Source: an uncultured Candidatus Saccharibacteria bacterium (GTDB taxonomy: Bacteria > Patescibacteriota > Saccharimonadia > Saccharimonadales > Saccharimonadaceae). Taken from it: DNA of 64,000 nt. Every line of letters starts with the position of its first letter. Position 1 is the first letter of the stretch. The stretch spans positions 1 through 64,000 of the forward strand of contig CALJPD010000012.1 of NCBI GenBank assembly GCA_937981355.1. The letters run 5' to 3'. The position numbers were made by a program, and so were the translations under genes. Under the pieces are notes generated by a model. That model worked only from the letters and a program-made list of their open reading frames with translations. It was not told where the DNA came from and did no database searches. Shown here piece after piece: positions 15,817 to 23,719 of this stretch.

Positions 15817-17571
15817 CTATTCAGTAGCAGCATAGGCTGCCCAGTTGGCCTGCTCGTCAGCACTGAGCGCTTGGGCCTCGGCAACAACCGTAGCAAGCTG
15901 CGAACTACTCACCGTGAAAGTCTCGCCACTGTCGATTTCGTCGCGCTGCCCCATTAAGGCTACCAAGCGATTCTCGGCATATGCAGCCTGCGCAGGGTTA
16001 AGCTGCTGAGCTTGGTGATGACTCTTGATGAAGCGCCGCGCCAAAAGCGACTGTGAGTCGCCATCTTGGGCAGTCAGCATAATTGGCTTTTGCTCTGGTG
16101 TGGTAGCCTGCTCCTTCTCAGAATGAGCTGGCGTGTGTTGCGCTTGCGATTGACGAGAGGTAGTTTCTGGGCGGTTAGCCTGCTTCTTATCTGTATTGCC
16201 GCGATTATCACGTTGCTGCTGCGGCTGTGGAGCAGTTTGTGTAGGGCGGTGCGGAGCTTCTTGTGGTTGCTGAGCTGGGATCATTGCCACGACATATGCG
16301 AGTGGCACTGTAATGAGCAGCAGGACAATTGCCGCGAGACCAGTTGCATATTGACGAAGTGCGCTCGATGGAGCGGGTGCGTGATGGCGAGAGAGTGTAA
16401 TAAGCGCCCATAGCTTACTTGTGAGTGCGAGGCTACCAGCGATAGGAAGATAGAGTGGCAGGAGCCATAGGTCGCGTGGGTGATGCTTAAGGTGTGGAAT
16501 ATTGCGCACGGCCTGCCATATAAGCCAGCCAAGCACGAGGCCAAGGATCGTTACACTGCTCCAGAGCGTTGCAGTAGTCGCTGTTCCAGTCAGAGTGCTG
16601 TATAAGTTGTTGACGAGCGTGCTACTCAGCACGATCAGCGCTCCAAGATAGAGCAAACTCGCAAAGCAAAAGCCAATGTGCGTAAGCCAGACAAGTAGAC
16701 CTGCTTGCCAGATACGTGCGTGCTGATGCCAGAGTTGCCAATAGGCGGCACGACTCAGCTGGGTATAGCTGCTTGCAATCCGGTAGAGCTCTGCCGGGTG
16801 GTTGATCTGCGTGAGAGCACTATGCTGGTAGGCTGCATGGTGTTGTGAAGGCAGAGACAGCGCAGTGCTTGATGGATGATGCGCGGCACATGGCTGTGCT
16901 TCTGCACTGCCCTGGGTAACGTGTTTGAGCAGCTCAAGCCGAATAGCAAAGGTGTCGCTTGTGATGGCATAGGCGTGGCCAGGACGGCTTTGCATTGGCA
17001 AAACAACACGTTGCTGCATGTCAAGGAGCCAACTGCCGATCCGCTGAGAGAGTGTCGCCCCACCAGTGTACTGTTGGCGACCACTGACCATCCCAATCGC
17101 TGGCTCAGCAAAGGGTAAAAGGAGGTTAATTGTCGATATTGTCCAGCGCGCACGTGGGGTTGTGACAATCACAAGACTCACACGCCGCACTTTTTCGATC
17201 AGCGAGGCAAGCTGCGCGTCGTAGTTCATCATCTCAGGCTGCTCGACCACTGTTGTCGCATATTCTTTGGCAATTGCTCGAAGAGATTGATGAACACGAG
17301 AAGCATTGTTGATTGAGACGAGTAGCTGCGTTGGCTTACTATGCTCTTTGATGCTGGCCAGGCAGCTCTCGAAGACTTCTGGGTCTTCGTCCTCGGCAAT
17401 GACTAAGACTGCGTATTTCTTGCGGAGGGCTGCAGTGTAGGTTTTATTCTTGCGAGCACTCGCCACGCGGAGCCACCAACTCAGGACGACCATGAGGAAT
17501 ATCACTCCCCCGATCCACCACCGATACCTGTCAATTACTTCCATACACTGTATAAAACCAGCCATTGCCAT
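15817..17571 (-). CDS. Degenerate GT2-like membrane protein with LysM-like tail
   Basis: The 584-residue protein starts at ATG 17571 behind GAGGAG. One membrane helix is followed by a GT-A-like domain whose layout follows cellulose synthase or hyaluronan synthase relatives (VIAEDEDPEVFESCLASIKE; LLPFAEPAIGMVSGRQQYTG). The catalytic DxD position reads VTTPRARWT and the usual acceptor-side acidic and QxxRW motifs are not found, so it is probably not an active glycosyltransferase. Membrane helices follow at about residues 290-440. After a Gln/Pro/Thr-rich linker, a C-terminal domain (MLTAQDGDSQSLLARRFI to SGETFTVSSSQLA) resembles LysM. It may recognise glycan outside the cell. Confidence 0.7.
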   Translation of the reverse strand: MAMAGFIQCMEVIDRYRWWIGGVIFLMVVLSWWLRVASARKNKTYTAALRKKYAVLVIAEDEDPEVFESCLASIKEHSKPTQLLVSINNASRVHQSLRAIAKEYATTVVEQPEMMNYDAQLASLIEKVRRVSLVIVTTPRARWTISTINLLLPFAEPAIGMVSGRQQYTGGATLSQRIGSWLLDMQQRVVLPMQSRPGHAYAITSDTFAIRLELLKHVTQGSAEAQPCAAHHPSSTALSLPSQHHAAYQHSALTQINHPAELYRIASSYTQLSRAAYWQLWHQHARIWQAGLLVWLTHIGFCFASLLYLGALIVLSSTLVNNLYSTLTGTATTATLWSSVTILGLVLGWLIWQAVRNIPHLKHHPRDLWLLPLYLPIAGSLALTSKLWALITLSRHHAPAPSSALRQYATGLAAIVLLLITVPLAYVVAMIPAQQPQEAPHRPTQTAPQPQQQRDNRGNTDKKQANRPETTSRQSQAQHTPAHSEKEQATTPEQKPIMLTAQDGDSQSLLARRFIKSHHQAQQLNPAQAAYAENRLVALMGQRDEIDSGETFTVSSSQLATVVAEAQALSADEQANWAAYAATE

Positions 17572-17940
17572 AGACTCCTCTTTATTTAATGGTTATCCTT
17601 ATTCTAACACGAAACTTTATCGTACAAACACTCTATCGACAAGGGATTGCTCGAGCGATAGACAATATGTATTGTAGCCACGAATGCCCCCATTTGTCAA
17701 TGGATTTTGGGAGAATTATATACACACGTATCATCATCTCCCCAATTGTGACATTGAGTATGGCGCAAAAAGCCAAGTTATAGATGTTATATGAGGTAGG
17801 CTGACCACTGGTAGAACCTCACACGCTCTATAGCGAAGCAGCGAAGAGTAAGGGTGAGTGCGCCGACAAAACGAGCGTATCAAGAACCAAGGCAGTAAGG
17901 CTTGCTGGTACGTACCTCGTATGGTAGAATACCAAGTAAT
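17572..17940. other. Intergenic stretch with promoters only
   Basis: The left part contains a leftward promoter-like pair for the gene at 15817 (TTTGTA and TAGAAT, 16 nt apart, about 17600-17635). The right end has a rightward TTGCTG (17902-17907) and TAGAAT (17925-17930), 17 nt apart, for tRNA-Thr. No coding sequence was recognised between them. Confidence 0.55.
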
Positions 17941-18013
17941 GCCGCGATAGCTCAGTTGGTAGAGCGCATCCATGGTAAGGATGAGGTCTCGGGTTCAAGC
18001 CCCGATCGTGGCT
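17941..18013 (+). tRNA. trnT: tRNA-Thr (anticodon GGT)
   Basis: Acceptor GCCGCGA pairs with TCGTGGC. The anticodon loop ATGGTAA carries GGT, and the T-arm has GGGTTCAAGCCCC. CCA is encoded after the discriminator (18014-18016). Confidence 0.95.
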
Positions 18014-18030
18014 CCATGGCTGAATTTGTT

Positions 18031-18057
18031 GATCACCCCATTGCTGGGGTGATCTTT
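18031..18057 (+). terminator. Terminator after tRNA-Thr(GGT)
   Basis: GATCACCCC/GGGGTGATC hairpin with a short T-rich tail. Confidence 0.8.
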
Positions 18058-18131
18058 ATTGTTGGTCTACGAGTGGGGATATTTTTCGCCTGTTGAAATA
18101 TGTGATACGCATACTCTCCCCTGCTTGTATG

Positions 18132-18911
18132 CTACCAGGAACGACCTAAGGCCGGCCGGCGGTTGCGTGGTATCCGGTATACGCGGCCCTCTATGTCTGG
18201 TGCCTGTTGTGACTGGCGCTGCATAATGCGGTGTTCAGGATATTCAGTGAGGCCATGGGATGTACCGTCACCCATAGGGTAATGACTCAGACTCTCGCTG
18301 AATAATTCGTTTGATAATTCGGTGACGTCGGACTGTTGGCCAAGTGGATAGTCACAGCGGGTAATTGCTTTTGTTGGTGTGTTCTTACTGTCAGAGCGAG
18401 TTGTAATTACGCTGATAGCAGCTACCTCAAGTTCTTGTACGCCAGGTAAAATCGTGCCAGCATTATTGTGTGTGCCGCGCTGAACATATGCCATGGTATC
18501 GAGACCACGCATACTACGGGCGTCGTATACAACTGATAATCTTCTGGCTATATACCCAATTTCATATCGGAGGCGCAACACTTCTTTACTCGGCATAACT
18601 TCTCTAACTCGTTGTGAATCACCGACTGACCCGCCAATTTCTACCTCATCACCGAGTTGTACAGTAAATGGCTCAAACTCCTCCGATAGAGCTTTGGTAT
18701 ATTTTATAATCCCATCACGTTTCGTTGTGTCTCCTTCTGATTTTTCACGCACGACCATCGAGGAAAAGAACGGCATAAGAGGATACTTTTTGAGCTTATG
18801 TTCATAGATTGGGTGGTTGTGATTTCGATAGAGTTCAGACGTACGTCGTGGTTCATCGTCAGCAAACAATGCAGCGACGAGGACATGGTTGAAATGTTTT
18901 TCTTGAGTCAT
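18132..18911 (-). CDS. Hypothetical protein of 259 residues
   Basis: ATG 18911 is chosen because TATACT lies 7 nt upstream; the frame is open to 18983. The protein is soluble, starting TQEKHFNHVLVAALFADDEP. A segment around FEPFTVQLGDEVEIGG and the preceding YTKALSEEFE weakly recalls 2'-5' RNA ligase-like folds, but the two HxTx motifs of that superfamily are missing, so no activity is proposed. The C-terminal 40 residues are Arg/Gln-rich and probably disordered. It is monocistronic between tRNA genes. Confidence 0.65.
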   Translation of the reverse strand: MTQEKHFNHVLVAALFADDEPRRTSELYRNHNHPIYEHKLKKYPLMPFFSSMVVREKSEGDTTKRDGIIKYTKALSEEFEPFTVQLGDEVEIGGSVGDSQRVREVMPSKEVLRLRYEIGYIARRLSVVYDARSMRGLDTMAYVQRGTHNNAGTILPGVQELEVAAISVITTRSDSKNTPTKAITRCDYPLGQQSDVTELSNELFSESLSHYPMGDGTSHGLTEYPEHRIMQRQSQQAPDIEGRVYRIPRNRRPALGRSW

Positions 18912-19051
18912 GGATGATAGTATAAAACAAAATATGTGATAATAACAGAGGAAAAGCCGCGGTTTGTATGTTTTCTCATGCAATCACGATATTGGTCTGA
19001 ATGGTATGTAAGTACAAAAAGCGAAAATTGTCGAATGAAGAAATTCGCTCT

Positions 19052-19079
19052 TTGACATTGGCGAAAAATTTGCTATACT
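19052..19079 (+). promoter_or_regulatory. Promoter of the tRNA-Tyr/tRNA-Thr unit
   Basis: TTGACA (19052-19057) and TATACT (19074-19079) are 16 nt apart; the mature tRNA-Tyr begins 25 nt later. It is one of the closest matches to the sigma-70 consensus in the window. Confidence 0.8.
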
Positions 19080-19104
19080 AATTCACAGTTAGTTCATTTT
19101 ATTT

Positions 19105-19186
19105 GCCGGAGTCGTCTAGTGGCAATGACAGGAGACTGTAAATCTCCCGCTTTTTAGCTTCGTAGGTTCGAGTCCTACCTCCGGTA
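19105..19186 (+). tRNA. trnY: tRNA-Tyr (anticodon GTA)
   Basis: Class II tRNA with a long variable arm. The anticodon loop CTGTAAA carries GTA, and the T-arm has GTAGGTTCGAGTCCTAC. CCA is encoded at 19187-19189. Confidence 0.95.
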
Positions 19187-19194
19187 CCATTCCT

Positions 19195-19268
19195 GCCGCT
19201 TTAGCTCAGCTGGTCAGAGCAACTGTTTTGTAAACAGTAGGTCTACGGTTCGAATCCGTAAAGCGGCT
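19195..19268 (+). tRNA. trnT: tRNA-Thr (anticodon TGT)
   Basis: Acceptor GCCGCTT pairs with AAGCGGC. The anticodon loop TTTGTAA carries TGT, and the T-arm has TACGGTTCGAATCCGTA. It starts 5 nt after the CCA of tRNA-Tyr, so both are cut from one precursor. Confidence 0.95.
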
Positions 19269-19285
19269 CCATGCGTATATAGCGA

Positions 19286-19312
19286 AGACTTTCTTAAGGG
19301 AGGTCTTTTTTT
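19286..19312 (+). terminator. Terminator of the tRNA pair
   Basis: Imperfect AAGACT/AGGTCTT hairpin followed by seven Ts, 18 nt after the tRNA-Thr(TGT) end. Confidence 0.6.
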
Positions 19313-19488
19313 GTTTTTGCAGTTACATAGTAGCTGTGATTGGTGGGGCTTATTTATTTCCTACTCTTTGTATCGGCTGTCGTAAGAATAATGTTGGAAG
19401 CGTGGTAATTGTTGTATTTATGATGAATATAGTGATATATCAATAGCAAAAGGGCTTACGTGGCGAGAAACCCTGCCCTGAGAACGTA

Positions 19489-19516
19489 AATAAGGCAGCA
19501 ATATTGCTGCCTTATT
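19489..19516 (-). terminator. Terminator after the TPR gene
   Basis: Perfect palindrome AATAAGGCAGCAAT/ATTGCTGCCTTATT downstream of the leftward TPR gene. Confidence 0.75.
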
Positions 19517-19536
19517 GATTGTATTCAACACGCGGA

Positions 19537-20427
19537 CTACATCGTAATGCGGCGTGGTGCGCTGCGCTGAATGCGATTGGCGGGCATTGGAGCTCGTGCT
19601 GGTGGATGAACAGCAACGGACTGTCGACTATATGCGGCATTTGGCTGCGGCTGCGGAGGTGCTTGGGTATACGTTGGTGCTGCTAGAGCAGGCAATGCAG
19701 CTGGTGGATGGTAATACGCCGTTGAAGGTTGTTGCTCTACCTGCTGAGACGGCACAGCAATGCGTTGCTGAGGTTGCTGGTGAGGTTCTGGTTGTGCTCG
19801 GTGGTGCTGCGGTGATTGCGCAGAGGTAGGCTGGGGCTGCATCTTGGCACGAATACGCTTCGCTTTCTTGTGGTCGCCAGCGCGCTCGTAGCCTTCGGCC
19901 AGGAGCTGATATGTTTGAGTACCAGGCTCTAGCTTGGCAGCTCGCTCAAGTGACTCTAGCATTTTCTTACTATGGCCGAGCTTTTCCTGTACCTTGGCAT
20001 AGGCAATGTGTCTTGCAGCAAGCTTGTCCTCCATTGCCAGTGCTTGTTCAAAGGCGAGAGCAGCTTTGTCGTAGCGCTTGGTTTCGTAGTAGATGAGGCC
20101 AACGTTGTGCAGGCTCGACGCGCTTGGCTCGAGGCTTTGAGCGATCTCAAAACACTCAATCGCATCATCAAATGCCTTCTGCTTAGCGTATAAAATACCG
20201 AGACGATTATATGCGGTTGCATTACGCTCGTCTACCCGCAGAATCGTGAGCAGTGCCTTCTCGGCGCGGAGATAACGTCGATCGCGGAGTGATTCCTGAG
20301 CTACCTCCCACAGGCGATCAAGCTTACCCGAGAGGCGCATTGGTAATTGTGAGGTGGTCTCGGTAACTGATTGCTGCTGCCACAAGGCAAAAGCGCCAGC
20401 GCAGGCTACCAATAATAATCCATACAT
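19537..20427 (-). CDS. Membrane-anchored TPR protein
   Basis: ATG 20427 is preceded by TATACT at exactly 6 nt, placed inside the 3' end of the holB-like gene, so this gene has its own leaderless transcript. The 296-residue protein has an N-terminal helix (MYGLLLVACAGAFALW) and three to four tetratricopeptide repeats at residues about 35-180 (NRLGILYAKQKAFDDAIECF; HNVGLIYYETKRYDKAALAF). The last 110 residues are Gln/Pro/Ala-rich and disordered. TPR arrays serve as protein docking scaffolds; partner unknown. Confidence 0.85.
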   Translation of the reverse strand: MYGLLLVACAGAFALWQQQSVTETTSQLPMRLSGKLDRLWEVAQESLRDRRYLRAEKALLTILRVDERNATAYNRLGILYAKQKAFDDAIECFEIAQSLEPSASSLHNVGLIYYETKRYDKAALAFEQALAMEDKLAARHIAYAKVQEKLGHSKKMLESLERAAKLEPGTQTYQLLAEGYERAGDHKKAKRIRAKMQPQPTSAQSPQHHRAQPEPHQQPQQRIAVPSQQVEQQPSTAYYHPPAALPALAAPTYTQAPPQPQPNAAYSRQSVAVHPPARAPMPANRIQRSAPRRITM

Positions 20428-20429
20428 AG

Positions 20430-21257
20430 TTATAGTATACCACATGCCAGCAGCTGAATCCGCACGCTGGCATTGGCAGTAATGCGCTCGTGTGCGCGTG
20501 CGATATGTTCTGCCTGGGTAAGCAGCTGCCGCGATGGTTGCGTCCGGAGTGTATGCCATATAATGTGCAGCACACACTCAAGTAAGAGCAATGCACGAGC
20601 CCGATCGTGACTATAGCGCTGCCCAATCACGATGCGTTGGCGGGCAGCACCAGTGATATAGTGGCGTGCGTCGGTCATTGCCAAAGCAATGGCGCGAAAC
20701 TCCTCGCTATTGGCAGCCAAGCGTGCGATCGTTGCAGGTTGCTGCTGAGCAATGAACTGCAGCTGAGCGCGGCGCGTCGGGTCAATAATGCTAAGTTGAT
20801 CAAGCTGAGTGGCCGTTTGGTCTGGCTGAGGTGGAATGATACGGACGGTCTGGACGCGTGAGCGAATTGTTGCCAGCAAGCGTTGGGGCTGATGACTAGT
20901 GAGGATGAGATGAAGCGCGTGAGGCGGCTCTTCGAGGAGCTTAAGGAAGGCATTTTGGGCGGCAGGTGTCATCCGGTCGGCATCATCAATAATGACAAAT
21001 TGCCGAGCCGTTGCCTTGCCCTGAGTAAGTGTGTGAAGCGAGCGGATGTCATCAACGCGAATTGTCCCGCGTTGCTGGTCGACGTGGCCTTGGCTGGTAT
21101 GAGGCCGGAGGATAAGTGCGGTGTGGCTCGCAACCTGCCGTGCTGCGGTCATAAGCCCAAGTCCAGGCGCACCAACAAGAAGCAATGACTGTGGTGGCTG
21201 CTGCGCAAGCTGGGCAAGACGCTGCTCGGTGCGAGGGTTATAAACGAGCGATGGCAT
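20430..21257 (-). CDS. holB: DNA polymerase III delta-prime-like subunit
   Basis: From ATG 21257 the protein has 275 residues, and it overlaps the stop of the pseudouridine synthase gene by 20 nt. It shows the clamp-loader ATPase fold: Walker A-like GAPGLGLMTAARQVA, the Walker B-like strand (RQFVIIDDADRMTPAAQNAF), LLKLLEEPP-type LKLLEEPPHALHL and the sensor region ATIRSRVQTV. The Walker A Lys is replaced (GLGLMT), as expected for a non-hydrolysing delta-prime subunit. It takes part in loading the sliding clamp. Confidence 0.85.
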   Translation of the reverse strand: MPSLVYNPRTEQRLAQLAQQPPQSLLLVGAPGLGLMTAARQVASHTALILRPHTSQGHVDQQRGTIRVDDIRSLHTLTQGKATARQFVIIDDADRMTPAAQNAFLKLLEEPPHALHLILTSHQPQRLLATIRSRVQTVRIIPPQPDQTATQLDQLSIIDPTRRAQLQFIAQQQPATIARLAANSEEFRAIALAMTDARHYITGAARQRIVIGQRYSHDRARALLLLECVLHIIWHTLRTQPSRQLLTQAEHIARAHERITANASVRIQLLACGIL

Positions 21258-22416
21258 CGGCTCCCTCAGGAAAGAGTGCCATAAAGGCTGCTGGCGGTGG
21301 TGCAACAAACGTCTGGCGTAGGCCAGCACGAGTCGTGATTTCGAGCTGGTAGGCGTGCAGAAGGAGACGCTCCCCTGCCGATCCATAGACGCGATCACCA
21401 ACAATCGGTGTACCAATATATGCCAGATGGACACGCAGCTGATGTGTTCGGCCAGTGCGGGGGCGCAGAGCGAGTAAGCTCAGGCTGGACTGCGAGGCGA
21501 GTACTTTATAGATTGTTTGGGCAGATTTGCCGCGTGGATCGGCTCGAAAGGTGCTTGGCGCGGCCGGGTTACGCCCCAGCGGGACATCGATCTTGGCTTG
21601 CTGCTGACGGGGTTGCCCTGCCACAACCGCTAGATATGTCTTCTTAGCGTGGCGCTCGGCAAATTGCTTCTTAAGCCGCTGGAAGGCCTCAGGCGTACGT
21701 GCACCAATCATTACTCCGCTGGTGTCGCGGTCGAGTCGATGGACAATCCCTGGCCGATTTGTCTCCAGTCCAACCGAAGTATAGCGCCGGAAGAAGTCTG
21801 CTACCGTAAACTCATCATTGAGCGCACCTTTGCTATGCGTGAGGATACCAGCTGGCTTATTGATAACAATTACATCATCATCGATATAGAGGATCGGGAG
21901 GGTTTTGTCGCTATGGTCGGTTGCATCAGGTAGGTTGATGGCGATGCTGTCGGTTTCTGCTACCAGTTGGCGTGGCTGACAGACGACTCTATCATTGACA
22001 GCGACGTGGCCAGCTTTGATGTGTTTTTGCCACGTGGAGCGACTAGTCTCGGGGTAGCGAGCCGCAAGCAGGCTATCAAGGCGCTGGGTGGTACGCCGCT
22101 GCCGAAAAAGATAGACATCCTTGCCCTTGAATGGTAGGCCGTAGGTTGCGATGTCGCTGAGTGAGTTGGGGAGAATTTCCCCTGTTGCATCACTTTTTGC
22201 GGTGTAGATCTGCTGCATGATGTAGGATGCATGATCCTCCGCTGTGTCGTCGATGAGCAAAAAGTACTGCCGGCGGTCGAAGCGAAAACGCACCAGCTGG
22301 TTGATAGGCTGCGGGTGGCTACTGGCGATTTGGTCGATGTGACGCGGGACATTGTCGTCAGTTGCTTGACGAAACTGGCGTAAGATAGCAAGGAGGTCGC
22401 TTGATGTGATTTTCAT
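21238..22416 (-). CDS. RluD-type pseudouridine synthase with extra N-terminal domain
   Basis: The 392-residue protein has an S4 RNA-binding domain (QRLDSLLAARYPETSRSTWQ) at about residue 110 and the RluA/RluD catalytic domain with the signature HRLDRDTSGVMI, whose first Asp after Leu is catalytic, and RTGRTHQLRVHLAYIG. The first ~105 residues form an additional domain (LLAILRQFRQATDDNVPRHI) not found in standard RluD. It isomerises uridine in rRNA, most likely 23S. It follows trpS with 25 nt between and overlaps the holB-like gene, so trpS, this gene and holB form one operon. Confidence 0.9.
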   Translation of the reverse strand: MKITSSDLLAILRQFRQATDDNVPRHIDQIASSHPQPINQLVRFRFDRRQYFLLIDDTAEDHASYIMQQIYTAKSDATGEILPNSLSDIATYGLPFKGKDVYLFRQRRTTQRLDSLLAARYPETSRSTWQKHIKAGHVAVNDRVVCQPRQLVAETDSIAINLPDATDHSDKTLPILYIDDDVIVINKPAGILTHSKGALNDEFTVADFFRRYTSVGLETNRPGIVHRLDRDTSGVMIGARTPEAFQRLKKQFAERHAKKTYLAVVAGQPRQQQAKIDVPLGRNPAAPSTFRADPRGKSAQTIYKVLASQSSLSLLALRPRTGRTHQLRVHLAYIGTPIVGDRVYGSAGERLLLHAYQLEITTRAGLRQTFVAPPPAAFMALFPEGADAIARL

Positions 22417-22441
22417 ACAATGACTCCATCTTGCGCTCTAC

Positions 22442-23476
22442 TCATGATGTACTCCGCAGGCCAACCGCCTTTTGTACGCGGAGGAGCGTGATGCTAGCGA
22501 CCTCATTCATCGCTCGCTCAGAGCGCTCGAGAGTAGTAAGCAGTGTCTCGTCGGAAATGTCCGCAAGCCGTGTTTGAAAATCAGTGAGGAAGGTAGCCAC
22601 TGCTTCAGCTACTGCACGCTTGAGTGGACCATATTGGGTCTGCCCTACCCACTCGGCATTCACCTCGGCTTGCGGGCGATTGGTCAAGATTGCAAGCAGT
22701 TGAAGTAGATTAGTAATGCCTGGCTGGCGTTGCCAGTCGAAGTTGATAACACCAAGCGAGTCTGTCGTGGCAGCCATGATCTTTTTGCGCGCTTGGGCGG
22801 GGGTATCAGCAAGGTTAATCTTGGACTTTTGGTCGGTTGAACTCTTACTCATCTTCTTTTCTGGGTTCGTCAGGCTGCGGATGCGTAGACCGGTGTCGCG
22901 CTGGATGAAGGCGGTTTGCTTGGCAGTTGGCTCTGGTACAGTGAAAAGCTCGCCGAACTTATGATTCATGCGCAGTGCAATATCACGGGTAATCTCCAAG
23001 TGCTGGAACTGATCCTCACCGACTGGCACCCACCGGGCGTTGTAAAGAAGGATATCAGCTGCCATTAGGACAGGGTAATTGAAGAGCCCAACGGTGACAT
23101 TATTGTTGTTATCAGCTGACTTTTCTTTAAACTGCGTCATGCGGCTCATCTCGCCAAAGCCAGTAAAGCAATCTAAAATCCATGTGAGTTCACTGTGTGC
23201 TGGGATGAAGCTCTGCCGGTAGAGAAACGTATGTTCGTCGGTGATGTCGAGCCCTGCTGCGATGAAGTACTTGAGGTTTGTCAGCGTATTCTCGTAAAGT
23301 GTCGTATGGTCGATCGGTGTGGTAAAGCTATGGAGGTCGGGCACAAACATATTGAGCTGGTAGTGCCCGGCGTAGTGCTGCTGCAGCTGTACCATTGGCA
23401 CAAAGGCACCAAGATAATTACCAAGCGTTGGCTCTTCATTGCTACGAATTCCGGTGAGGATAACTTCTTTGGACAT
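22442..23476 (-). CDS. trpS: Tryptophanyl-tRNA synthetase
   Basis: The 344-residue class I enzyme has the HIGH-like motif (PTLGNYLGAF, with N in place of the first H region) and a perfect KMSKS loop (PEKKMSKSS). GEDQFQHLEITRDIA is the usual Trp-binding helix. It charges tRNA-Trp, whose gene lies at 14307. TATACT sits 6 nt before ATG 23476 and TTCAAA 17 nt further up, so trpS is predicted to be leaderless. First gene of a three-gene operon. Confidence 0.97.
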   Translation of the reverse strand: MSKEVILTGIRSNEEPTLGNYLGAFVPMVQLQQHYAGHYQLNMFVPDLHSFTTPIDHTTLYENTLTNLKYFIAAGLDITDEHTFLYRQSFIPAHSELTWILDCFTGFGEMSRMTQFKEKSADNNNNVTVGLFNYPVLMAADILLYNARWVPVGEDQFQHLEITRDIALRMNHKFGELFTVPEPTAKQTAFIQRDTGLRIRSLTNPEKKMSKSSTDQKSKINLADTPAQARKKIMAATTDSLGVINFDWQRQPGITNLLQLLAILTNRPQAEVNAEWVGQTQYGPLKRAVAEAVATFLTDFQTRLADISDETLLTTLERSERAMNEVASITLLRVQKAVGLRSTS

Positions 23477-23547
23477 ATACGTAGTATAGCATTTTCGGTG
23501 ACCAGTTTGAATAAGAGGTCAGAACACGCAGTATATGGGATACTATA

Positions 23548-23611
23548 CGAAACGATATCTATTGACATAGAGTAGCGTTTCTGGTTAGCTAGATAGTAAG
23601 GATTCGTTTCG
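23548..23611 (+). promoter_or_regulatory. Candidate operator region upstream of the GH32 gene
   Basis: CGAAACG (23548-23554) and CGTTTCG (23605-23611) form an inverted pair, with a third half-site CGTTTC at 23576. TTGACA (23562-23567) lies between them; a matching -10 is weak (TTAGCT, 17 nt away). The layout suggests repression or activation of the fructanase gene by a DNA-looping or dimeric factor. No regulator gene is adjacent. Confidence 0.45.
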
Positions 23612-23719
23612 AACAATCGAGACGAGAGGAGTTAAGAAAGACGACGGGAGAACAACACGAACGACACTCATAATGTACTGTTATTGATTTGCTAATGTCA
23701 AAAAGGGCTAAGGAGCACC

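Noticed and set aside
18132..18911. 2'-5' RNA ligase-like enzyme
   Set aside because: The two HxTx motifs of the superfamily are absent, so the weak resemblance is not enough for a call.
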